30,930 nucleotides of DNA from JAQIBY01 sp034721855 (lineage in GTDB: Bacteria > Bacteroidota > Bacteroidia > Bacteroidales > ML635J-15): assembly GCA_034721855.1 (NCBI GenBank), contig JAYENB010000331.1:1-30930 (forward strand). Reading direction: 5' to 3'. A program made the translations under genes and the position numbers. Positions 15,888 through 22,600 of this stretch are shown one piece after another. Numbering within the stretch: position 1 is the first letter of the stretch; each line of letters starts with the position of its first letter. The notes beneath the pieces are model-generated. The model was not told the origin of the DNA, did not search any database, and saw nothing but the letters and a program-made list of their open reading frames with translations.

Positions 15888-16325
15888 ATGGAAATTAAAT
15901 TATTTACTGAAAAACAACCGTTATCTGAGACTGAAAAAGAAGAAGTAGGCGATTTTCTTTATAAACACTTAGATGAGTTTGGAGATCCGCGTGAAGCCAT
16001 CATGAAATCAATACATTACGCATTTAAAGACATTGAATCCTTTGGCGGTTTTGTGCTTGTGGCAAGAGAAGGCGAAGACATTAAAGGAGCCGTTGTGGTA
16101 AACAAAACAGGCATGGGAGGTTACATCCCCGATAATATTCTTGTTTATATTGCTGTACACCGCGATCAAAGAGGACAGGGACTTGGCAAGAAATTAACGA
16201 AAAAAACACTGGATATTGCTGAAGGCGATGTGAAGCTGCACGTTGAACATAACAATCCCGCCCGTTTTCTTTATCAAAAAGTTGGATTTACCAGCAAATA
16301 CATGGAAATGAGATATAACAAATAA
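15888..16325 (+). CDS. GNAT family N-acetyltransferase
   Basis: The 145-residue product is a single small GNAT domain. The acetyl-CoA pyrophosphate-binding loop is clear at residues 92-100 (RDQRGQGLG), preceded by the VYIAV strand. The C-terminal motif at 117-134 (LHVEHNNPARFLYQKVGF) is the usual GNAT ending, with a Tyr that can act as general acid. The enzyme should transfer an acetyl group to an amine; the substrate is unknown. It is followed after four bases by the racemase-like gene, and a promoter match lies upstream, so the two genes form a unit. That suggests an amino acid or amino-acid derivative as substrate, which is inference only. Confidence 0.88.
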   Translation: MEIKLFTEKQPLSETEKEEVGDFLYKHLDEFGDPREAIMKSIHYAFKDIESFGGFVLVAREGEDIKGAVVVNKTGMGGYIPDNILVYIAVHRDQRGQGLGKKLTKKTLDIAEGDVKLHVEHNNPARFLYQKVGFTSKYMEMRYNK

Positions 16326-16329
16326 TGCT

Positions 16330-17400
16330 ATGGCTTTTGTACTCCTTGACCGTAAAAAATTAAAACGCAACTATAACTACCTGGATAAGCTTTTTAAAAA
16401 GCACAATATTGAATGGGCAGTTGTTACCAAAATGCTCTGTGGAAACAAAACTTATTTGAAAGAGGTTATTGATCTGAGAATTAAAGAGGTATGTGATTCC
16501 AGGGTTAGTAATCTTAAAACCATAAAATACATCAACAAAGATGTAGAGACAATATATATAAAACCACCTGCAAAACGCGCCATAAAATCAGTTATTAAAT
16601 ATGCTGATATTAGCCTGAATACTCAATTGAGCACCATTGAACTGCTGTCTGAGGAAGCTAAAAGACAAAACAAAATACACAAAGTCATCATTATGCTCGA
16701 AATGGGTGAGCTTCGTGAAGGGGTAATGCGCAATGATGTGATAGATTTTTATGAAAAGATATTTAAATTACCGAATATAAGTGTTATTGGGATAGGGACA
16801 AACCTTACCTGCTTATACGGCGTATTACCCAATCAGGATAAATTGACACAACTCAACTTGTATAAACAACTGATTGAAGCGAAATTCAATCGTAAGATAA
16901 AATATGTATCCGGCGGTTCTTCTGTTACCATTCCACTTATCAAACAAAAACTATTACCAAAAGGCATTAACCATTTCCGGGTGGGCGAAACCCTGTTTAT
17001 GGGAACCAATGTATATGACGGTTCCAAACTGGAAGCCATGGAAAATGACGTGTTGAAACTGTACGCCGAAATCATTGAATTGACAAAAAAACCCACAGTG
17101 CCGGAGGGTGATATGGGACAAAATGTGGAAGGCAAAAGTTTTGAATTTGATAAAGATGAATACGGAAAAACATCCTATCGTGCCATCCTGGATGTCGGAC
17201 TACTTGACATAGAGACTGAACACCTTACCCCAGTTGACCCCAATGTGGAAGTAGCCGGTGCCAGTTCAGATATGATAGTTATGGACCTTGATAAAAACGA
17301 ACAGAATTACCAGGTAGGTGATTTACTTGAATTCAATGTGGATTATATGGGCGCTTTACGCCTGTTTAATTCCAATTACATTGATAAACGGGTAGTCTGA
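16330..17400 (+). CDS. alanine/ornithine racemase-like PLP enzyme
   Basis: The 356-residue product has a fold-type III PLP barrel of the alanine racemase N-terminal superfamily, closest by eye to the ornithine racemase/YhfX-like group. The probable PLP lysine is K34 in AVVTKMLCG. GTNLTC, SGGSSVT (phosphate-binding loop) and FRVGETLFMG follow in family order. A short C-terminal beta-domain (EVAGASSDMIVMDL) ends the protein. This group interconverts L- and D-amino acids; ornithine is the known substrate of some members, but the substrate here cannot be fixed. It begins four bases after the acetyltransferase gene. The length is normal and nothing is broken. Confidence 0.85.
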   Translation: MAFVLLDRKKLKRNYNYLDKLFKKHNIEWAVVTKMLCGNKTYLKEVIDLRIKEVCDSRVSNLKTIKYINKDVETIYIKPPAKRAIKSVIKYADISLNTQLSTIELLSEEAKRQNKIHKVIIMLEMGELREGVMRNDVIDFYEKIFKLPNISVIGIGTNLTCLYGVLPNQDKLTQLNLYKQLIEAKFNRKIKYVSGGSSVTIPLIKQKLLPKGINHFRVGETLFMGTNVYDGSKLEAMENDVLKLYAEIIELTKKPTVPEGDMGQNVEGKSFEFDKDEYGKTSYRAILDVGLLDIETEHLTPVDPNVEVAGASSDMIVMDLDKNEQNYQVGDLLEFNVDYMGALRLFNSNYIDKRVV

Positions 17401-17402
17401 AT

Positions 17403-17566
17403 TTGTTTCGAGTTCCGTGTTTCGAGTTTCAGATTTCGGGTTTTCCGTCTTCGTTGTTCGTCTTTACTCCGTCTTCGCCGGGACTGTGTCCGGCGTAAAC
17501 TTGTCCGGCGTAATGAAGTGAAGACGGATGGAATGAAGACGGATAAACTTACCGCCGGACAAGTTT
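17403..17566. repeat. composite dispersed repeat with 14-bp inverted arms
   Basis: AAACTTGTCCGGCG at 17497-17510 is inverted perfectly at 17553-17566, enclosing a 42-base loop with two tandem GAAGACGGAT units. The left part (17403-17480) is built of TTTCGAGTTCCGTG-like units and CCGTCTTC blocks that read as the reverse complement of material at about 26810-26860. GTCCGGCGTAATGAAGTGAAGACGGA-like cores therefore occur in both repeat clusters. Because it lies directly after the racemase gene, the hairpin may also act as a terminator. Confidence 0.7.
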
Positions 17567-17572
17567 TGTTAT

Positions 17573-17679
17573 CTATGTGCTTTCTATGTCCTATGTTCAG
17601 AAGTCCGGGCAGATTACTAACCTGATTTGAACCACATAGGCAGATAGGACACATAGAATTTCACATAGGATTTTTTTTA
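17573..17679. repeat. CTATGTG/CACATAG inverted-repeat element
   Basis: CTATGTGCTTTCTATGTCCTATG at 17573-17595 (shown in parts: CTATGTG, CTATGTCC, TATG) is inverted imperfectly by the CACATAGG and ATAGGACACATAG units at 17632-17669. A run of eight T follows at 17672-17679, so it has the form of an intrinsic terminator on the plus strand. It is the second of four palindromic elements in a row after the racemase gene. Confidence 0.6.
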
Positions 17680-17706
17680 AGTTCTCAATGGTTGGTGGTA
17701 TTATTT

Positions 17707-17804
17707 GAACAATAGAACATTTGAAAAACGAATTTTGAAATAAAGGAAAACACAGTCGTATCGGGGGTTTCATTCGTTGTTCTTTATTCGTTGTTCTATT
17801 ATTT
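17707..17804. repeat. GAACAATAG/CTATTGTTC-type imperfect inverted repeat
   Basis: The left part (17707-17752) holds GAACAATAGAACA and AACGAA blocks. The right part (17769-17804) holds TTCGTTGTTC twice and TTGTTCTATT, its approximate reverse complement. The arms are degenerate, and no coding frame crosses them. Confidence 0.5.
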
Positions 17805-17832
17805 TATGAGCCCAATCTAAAAAGTCATTTTA

Positions 17833-17919
17833 TCCCACTAAGACACAAAGAAATCACAAAGTTAAATTTATTGAATACCAGTACTTTGCGAAACTTGGGG
17901 TCTTTGTGCCTTGGTGGGA
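17833..17919. repeat. CACAAAG/CTTTGTG palindromic element
   Basis: TCCCACTAAGACACAAAG near 17833 is mirrored by CTTTGTGCCTTGGTGGGA ending at 17919, with an inner CACAAAGT/ACTTTG pair. The result is an imperfect stem of about 30 bases around an AT-rich loop. Between this element and the hipB fragment at 18128 I see only AT-rich sequence. Confidence 0.65.
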
Positions 17920-18127
17920 AATTTTGTGCAAACGAGGGCAGAGGCAAAGCTTGCTTTGACTATGCCGAGTGTAGCCAAAATTATGAAAATTTTGTTATTT
18001 TTACTTTTTAGACTGAATTCTTTTATTATTCAAAACATCTTTTTTTATGCATATATCACAATATTTTGGGAATTTACTTGTTATTTTAAATAAATTGCAG
18101 TATTATTTACATCTAAATAACAATATA

Positions 18128-18492
18128 ATGTCAAGTGCTCATTTAGGAAAAATAATAAAAAACCGAAGAAAAGAATTGGGAATATCGCAGGATGATACGG
18201 AGTAGAAAATTTTGCAAGTCTTGCAGGGAAAACAGAACAAAACGAAGGTGCCGATTTCAAGTACACATATTCTTATAAAAAAGTTGGCGAATTACTAAAA
18301 AAGTATGTACCCTCCTGGCAAATTGAAATTGAAAAGCTATTTAAAATGATAGTATTTAATTATCTCTTTTCCAACGGGGATGCTCACCTTAAAAATTTCT
18401 CGTTGATTGAGAATTCATTTCTTGATAATGCTGCAAAAAGAGCATATTATCTTGATTATGAAACAAAACTAAATTATCTGATAGAAAAATAA
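18128..18492 (+). pseudogene. hipBA toxin-antitoxin remnant with deletions
   Basis: An ATG at 18128 opens 25 codons ending at TAG (18203). They read GKIIKNRRKELGISQ, the start of an XRE/HipB-type helix-turn-helix antitoxin. In another frame, from about 18196 to TAA at 18492, the sequence reads ENFASLAGK, KVGELLKKYVPSW, FKMIVFNYLFSNGDAHLKN and FSLIENS, the kinase core of HipA. The HipA signature N-G-D-A-H-L-K-N lies at 18373-18396. The frame then jumps directly to a short C-terminal tail (YYLDYETKLNYLIEK). The rest of HipB, the HipA N-terminal half and a segment before the tail are missing, so the locus has lost at least two blocks and cannot make a working pair. HipA kinases inactivate a tRNA synthetase in the known case; here only a relic remains. 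Confidence 0.8.
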
Positions 18493-18495
18493 TTA

Positions 18496-18579
18496 TTATA
18501 TTTCTTTATTCAATTTATTAGGATTCATTCTGTTATCAAGTTTATTTTCAGCACGCTTAGAAAGAACTATCTTTCTCAT
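18496..18579 (-). pseudogene. truncated RelE/ParE-like toxin gene
   Basis: The ATG at 18579 overlaps the stop of the antitoxin remnant (ATGA), the usual coupling of such pairs. It reads MRKIVLSKRAENKLD, which looks like the start of a RelE/ParE-superfamily toxin (about 90-110 residues when complete). Family-like sequence then ends, and the frame closes after 27 codons at 18496. The remaining toxin core is absent. The truncation abuts the end of the hipA remnant (18492) to within a few bases, so a deletion may have joined the two loci tail to tail. The family call rests on the N-terminus, the overlap and the partner. Confidence 0.55.
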
Positions 18580-18799
18580 CTCTTATGTTTCATCAGAAAG
18601 TCATCATAATCTACAACATCTCCTTTTTCAATATCCTTTATTCCTGTCTCTATATTATTTTTTTGCTCACTTGTCAATTTATTCCAAAAATCCGTATCTG
18701 AGCTTTTATTTAATAATTTCCTTATTGATTGCAATATGCGTAAATGTCTGTTTCCAGAATTAATTTCATTAACTCAAGTTTTTCAGTTTGTAAGTTCAT
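18576..18799 (-). pseudogene. frameshifted antitoxin gene of a RelBE/ParDE-like pair
   Basis: From ATG at 18799 the sequence reads MNLQTEKLELMKLILETD and then runs into a stop. Shifting frame at that point gives LRILQSIRKLLNKSSDTDFW, then KLTSEQKNNIETGIKDIEKG and DVVDYDDFLMKHKR to a TGA at 18576. This is the typical layout of small Bacteroidota antitoxins (DFW...LT/SEQ...GI..IE.G..VDYD.F..KHR) of about 75 residues. The span is 224 bases, one short of 75 codons, so one missing base near 18744-18750 (an A in GACATTTAC) would explain the break. TAAATTTG on the minus strand (18816-18823) is a possible -7 element. A real lesion or an assembly error are both possible. Confidence 0.65.
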
Positions 18800-18953
18800 A
18801 ATAAACCATTTGTTCCAAATTTACAAAAAATCAGTTTCTATTCATAATTATATTAGTTAAAAGTTTGGATTTAAGGTGGTATTTGTGTTTCCCTTATCCA
18901 AGAAATTTTCCCAAAATCATAAAATTCCATTTAACTCTCCGTGACAACCAAAC

Positions 18954-19328
18954 TTATTTCACAGCGATGGTTTCAATTTCTACCAACGCACCAAGTGGCA
19001 GTTCTTTTACTGCAAATGCTGCCCTGGCCGGTGGGTTCTGTTCATAATAGCTACCGTAAATTTCATTCATGGCTTTAAAATTAGCCATGTCGCTGAGCAA
19101 GCATGTGGATTTTATCACATCATTAAATGCATAACCGGCTTCATTTAGAATGGCACCAATGTTTTCCATAACCTGTTTTGTCTGAACTTCAATACCTTCT
19201 GGTATTTTTCCTGTTTCCGGGTTAACAGGTACCTGCCCGGAAATAAATAACATGCCGTTGATTTCTACAGCCTGTGAATAAGGTCCTATGGCTTTAGGAG
19301 CCTTATCTGTCTGATGTATTTTTTTCAT
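18954..19328 (-). CDS. ridA: RidA family enamine/imine deaminase
   Basis: The 124-residue product has the normal RidA length and all the main motifs: IGPYSQAVEINGMLFISGQVPV, Y17, C76 in STCLLSDMANF, R102 in NPPARAAFAV and E117 in LVEIE. RidA hydrolyses reactive enamine/imine intermediates released by PLP enzymes, protecting other PLP enzymes in the cytoplasm. It is the last gene of the acyl-phosphate operon, 11 bases after the butyrate kinase gene, which suggests a link between amino-acid breakdown and acyl-CoA fermentation. The 154 bases between it and the antitoxin remnant hold no further gene. Confidence 0.95.
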   Translation of the reverse strand: MKKIHQTDKAPKAIGPYSQAVEINGMLFISGQVPVNPETGKIPEGIEVQTKQVMENIGAILNEAGYAFNDVIKSTCLLSDMANFKAMNEIYGSYYEQNPPARAAFAVKELPLGALVEIETIAVK

Positions 19329-19339
19329 GATGATTGAAT

Positions 19340-20416
19340 TTATTTGTATATAGCTGGTTCTATTTCATTGTTAAGAACCATTAATCCATTTTTCGCCAGT
19401 GCTTCCATTTCGTCTTCACCGGGATAGGCTTTTACAGGAGCAACAAAGCCTGTCATCTTTTCAACAAACTCAACGAACATTTTGCTGTGAGCGATGCCGC
19501 CTGTCATCAATATGCCGTCCACTTCGCCTTTTAAAACAGCAGCCATGGATCCAATTTCTTTGGCTACCTGGTAGGCCATGGCATCAAAAATAAATTCAGC
19601 TTTTTTGTCGCCCTTCTCAATACGAAGTTCCACTTCATAAGCATCGTTTGTGCCAAGATATCCTACCAAACCGCCTTCTCCTTTGATCATTTTTTTCACT
19701 TCTTTGAGTGAATAATTACCTGAAAAACATAATTTAGCCAATTGGCCTACCGGCAAACCACCGCTTCGTTCAGGTGAAAAAGCCCCATCACCATCAAGGG
19801 CATTGTTGACATCTATAACTTTGCCTTTTCGATGTGCCCCTACGGAAATTCCGCCTCCGAGATGAGCTACAATCAGGTTTAATTCATTGTAATTTTTCCC
19901 TGCCTCCTTGGCAAAGGTTCTGGCAATGGCTTTTTGGTTCAATGCATGAAAAATAGAAATGCGCTTGAAATTCGGATTTCCACTAACCCGTGCAATGTCT
20001 TCCATTTCATCCACCACCACAGGGTCAGCAATGTAAGCTTTTGCCCTTCCTATGGATTTAGCAATGTCATCGGCTATTAAGCCTCCAAGGTTACTGGCAT
20101 GTTCTCCCAGCGGCGAATTTCTCAAATCTTTTCGCATTACTTCGTTGATAAGATATATGCCCGAAGGAATGGGCTTAACCAATCCTCCCCTGCCTATCAC
20201 TGCATCAATTTTATTGACATCATATCCTGCTGTTTTTACTTCATTCAGCACAATTTCTTTCCTAAATCCATCCTGGTCTGTAATGCTTGCAAACGCAGAC
20301 AATTCATCACGTGAATGCTTCAAGTTTTTCTGAAACACGTTTTTATCACCTTCAAAGATTGCAATTTTTGTGGATGTTGATCCGGGGTTAACAATAAGTA
20401 ATCTGTAAGTTGTCAT
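19340..20416 (-). CDS. buk: butyrate kinase
   Basis: The protein has 358 residues from the ATG at 20416 (MTTYRLLIVNPGSTSTK); an upstream in-frame TTG would add 14 residues that do not look like the family. ASKHA-kinase motifs follow in order: NPGSTSTK (phosphate loop), GRGGLVKPIPSG, ADPVVVDEM, HLGGGISVGAH, DGDGAFSPERSGGLP and MTGGIAHS. These are typical of butyrate/branched-chain acyl kinases rather than acetate kinase. The enzyme makes ATP and butyrate (or isobutyrate/isovalerate) from the acyl phosphate. It lies 16 bases after ptb, its metabolic partner, and 11 bases before ridA. The chain length of the substrate cannot be read from sequence. Confidence 0.94.
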   Translation of the reverse strand: MTTYRLLIVNPGSTSTKIAIFEGDKNVFQKNLKHSRDELSAFASITDQDGFRKEIVLNEVKTAGYDVNKIDAVIGRGGLVKPIPSGIYLINEVMRKDLRNSPLGEHASNLGGLIADDIAKSIGRAKAYIADPVVVDEMEDIARVSGNPNFKRISIFHALNQKAIARTFAKEAGKNYNELNLIVAHLGGGISVGAHRKGKVIDVNNALDGDGAFSPERSGGLPVGQLAKLCFSGNYSLKEVKKMIKGEGGLVGYLGTNDAYEVELRIEKGDKKAEFIFDAMAYQVAKEIGSMAAVLKGEVDGILMTGGIAHSKMFVEFVEKMTGFVAPVKAYPGEDEMEALAKNGLMVLNNEIEPAIYK

Positions 20417-20432
20417 AGTTATATTTCTTTTT

Positions 20433-21332
20433 TTATTCCATAGCTGCAGCAAATGCAATTGATAATAATTTCGCCCTTTCGGTATCGGCGCGAGATGTCA
20501 GCACAATGGGTGCTTTTGCTCCCATGATTACCGCTGCTGAGGTTGCTCCACCAAGAAAAGCCAGTGTTTTATACAAGATGTTGGATGCATTCAGCTCAGG
20601 GGCTACCAGAATATCCGCATCACCTCCCACTTCACTTTTTATGCCTTTTTGTTCACAGGCTTCTTTGCTTACTGTGTTATCCACAGCAAAGGGACCATCG
20701 ATAATGCAGTTTTTAATCTGATTACGCTTGTTCATCACAGAAAGCATGGCAGCGTGTACCGTGGATTCAATTTTTGGATTCACGGTTTCCAAAGGGCCTA
20801 AAATAGCCACTTTGGGTATTTTAACCCCTATTCCATGCATAGCTTCCACTGCATTGTTGACAATGGCAATTTTATCCTTAAATTCTGGTGCCACGTTCAT
20901 AGCTGCATCGGTAACTCCAAGTAATTTGTGGTAAAAAGGGGATTCAAACAATGCAAAATGACTCAAGGTAGAACCTTTTCTTAGTCCGTACTCTTTATCC
21001 AGTACCGCTTTCAGTATAACAGCAGTAGCCACAAGCCCTTTCATAAGCACTTCTGCTTTTCCTTCTTTAATGAGCTTCACAGCCCGCTGGCAGGCTTTCT
21101 TATCATCCGGTTCATGGATAATTTCAATCTTACGTGCATCCATGCTGATTTCTTCAACTACGGCTTTTATCTTTTCAGCATCTCCCACCAGCACAGGCGA
21201 AACAATGTTTTTATCCATAGCTTCTTTTACAGCAGCAAGCACATGTGCATCCGCTGCAGCAGCCACTACCATTCTTCTGGTTTTCTTTTTCTGAGCGATA
21301 CCAATCAACTCATCTAGTTTTTTCAGTGCCAT
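20433..21332 (-). CDS. ptb: phosphate butyryltransferase
   Basis: The 299-residue product belongs to the phosphate acetyl/butyryltransferase family; the length fits Ptb better than Pta. It opens MALKKLDELIGIAQKKKTRRMVVAAAADAHVL (cut here at family-typical blocks) and contains LMKGLVATAVILKAVLD, STLSHFALFE, AMNVAPEFKDK, GPLETVNPKIEST, DGPFAVDNTVS and VLTSRADTERAK. It exchanges CoA for phosphate on butyryl-CoA or branched acyl-CoAs. The gene sits 40 bases after ackA and 16 bases before buk, the standard ptb-buk order. Cytoplasmic, intact. Confidence 0.93.
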   Translation of the reverse strand: MALKKLDELIGIAQKKKTRRMVVAAAADAHVLAAVKEAMDKNIVSPVLVGDAEKIKAVVEEISMDARKIEIIHEPDDKKACQRAVKLIKEGKAEVLMKGLVATAVILKAVLDKEYGLRKGSTLSHFALFESPFYHKLLGVTDAAMNVAPEFKDKIAIVNNAVEAMHGIGVKIPKVAILGPLETVNPKIESTVHAAMLSVMNKRNQIKNCIIDGPFAVDNTVSKEACEQKGIKSEVGGDADILVAPELNASNILYKTLAFLGGATSAAVIMGAKAPIVLTSRADTERAKLLSIAFAAAME

Positions 21333-21372
21333 AATTTATATTTTTTGTAAACGTTCACAGTTAAAAACAGTG

Positions 21373-22578
21373 TTACAATTCAGACACGATGCGTTTTGTA
21401 TCCCTGGCAATCACAAGCTCCTCATTGGTTGTTACCACCATAGCTTTGACTCTGGAGTTTTCAGTACTTACAAGTAAGCAATCTTTACCCCGACAATTAT
21501 TGGCTTTCCGGTCAAAATCCACACCTATAAAATCCATGTGTGAAAGCACACGCTCCCTGGTGTTGCTATCATTTTCACCAATGCCACCGGTAAAAATAAT
21601 CAGGTCAAGGCCATTCATGACAGCAGCATATGAGCCGATGTATTTGCGTACACGGTGAGCGAACATCTCTTTTGCCAGGTCTGCCCGGTGATTACCTGCT
21701 TCAACAGCTTCATCCAGGTCACGCATATCACTTGATATGCCAGAGAATCCTTTCAGTCCGCTTTTTTTGTTGATGAGGTTGTTGGCTTCTGCAATGCTTA
21801 GGTTCTCTTTTTCCATCAGATGAAGTAAGCCACCCAGGTCAAAATCACCCACACGGGTACCCATCATAAGGCCTTCCACAGGGGTAAAACCCATACTGGT
21901 GTCCACAGAAGCACCTTTGTCTATAGCGCATATTGAAGCACCGTTGCCAAGGTGACAGGTAATTATTTTCTTTTCGTTTATATTCCAATCAAGCTTATCA
22001 CAGGCTTTCTGCGCCACAAACTTATGGCTCGTTCCATGAAATCCATACCGGCGTAGTTTATATTTCTCATAATACTCGTATGGGATGGGATAATGAAAAG
22101 CATGTTCCGGCATCGACTGGTGAAATGATGTATCAAATACCGCTACCTGATCCACTTCAGGCAATAATTTTTCCATGGCTTCGATACCCTTCAGGTTGGC
22201 AGGATTATGCAAAGGTGCAAGACCGCAACATTCTCCGATATATACTTTAGCCTGGGCATTAATATAACTGCTTTCACTAAAGAATTCACCACCGTGTGCC
22301 ACGCGGTGACCAACGGCATTGATTTCATCAAGGCTATCAATCACCCCATGTTCCTGATCGGTCAGTGCATCCAGCAAAAGATTGATTCCAATGGTATGAT
22401 CAGCAATGGGAATTTTGATTTCATAAGGGTCTTTTTCGGGACGTGTATGGGTTAGTATTCCTTCTTCCAAACCAATACGTTCGAGCAAGCCTTTAGCAAG
22501 CAACAAGGGTTCATCATTCATTTCCAGCAGCTGATATTTGATGCTGGAACTTCCGCAATTTAAAACTAATATTTTCAT
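21373..22578 (-). CDS. ackA: acetate kinase
   Basis: The protein has 401 residues from the ATG at 22578 (MKILVLNCGSSSIKYQ), the normal AckA length; a longer in-frame reading would overlap the end of pta and lacks family sequence. Active-site blocks are all present: NCGSSSIKYQ, GHRVAHGG, FDTSFHQSMPEHAF, RRYGFHGTSHKFV, HLGNGAS, GFTPVEGLMMGTRVGD and TGGIGENDSNTRE. It makes ATP and acetate from acetyl phosphate. It follows pta by 22 bases and precedes ptb by 40 bases. Confidence 0.97.
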   Translation of the reverse strand: MKILVLNCGSSSIKYQLLEMNDEPLLLAKGLLERIGLEEGILTHTRPEKDPYEIKIPIADHTIGINLLLDALTDQEHGVIDSLDEINAVGHRVAHGGEFFSESSYINAQAKVYIGECCGLAPLHNPANLKGIEAMEKLLPEVDQVAVFDTSFHQSMPEHAFHYPIPYEYYEKYKLRRYGFHGTSHKFVAQKACDKLDWNINEKKIITCHLGNGASICAIDKGASVDTSMGFTPVEGLMMGTRVGDFDLGGLLHLMEKENLSIAEANNLINKKSGLKGFSGISSDMRDLDEAVEAGNHRADLAKEMFAHRVRKYIGSYAAVMNGLDLIIFTGGIGENDSNTRERVLSHMDFIGVDFDRKANNCRGKDCLLVSTENSRVKAMVVTTNEELVIARDTKRIVSEL

Positions 22579-22600
22579 AGAATTACATTTATAATTGTTA

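Noticed and set aside
17376..17654. 92-codon open frame on the minus strand after the racemase gene
   Set aside because: It consists of repeat units (Arg/Ser/Thr-rich low-complexity translation) and overlaps the dispersed element.
17911..18093. 60-codon open frame before the hipB fragment
   Set aside because: It begins in the palindromic element and continues as AT-rich hydrophobic translation without family resemblance.
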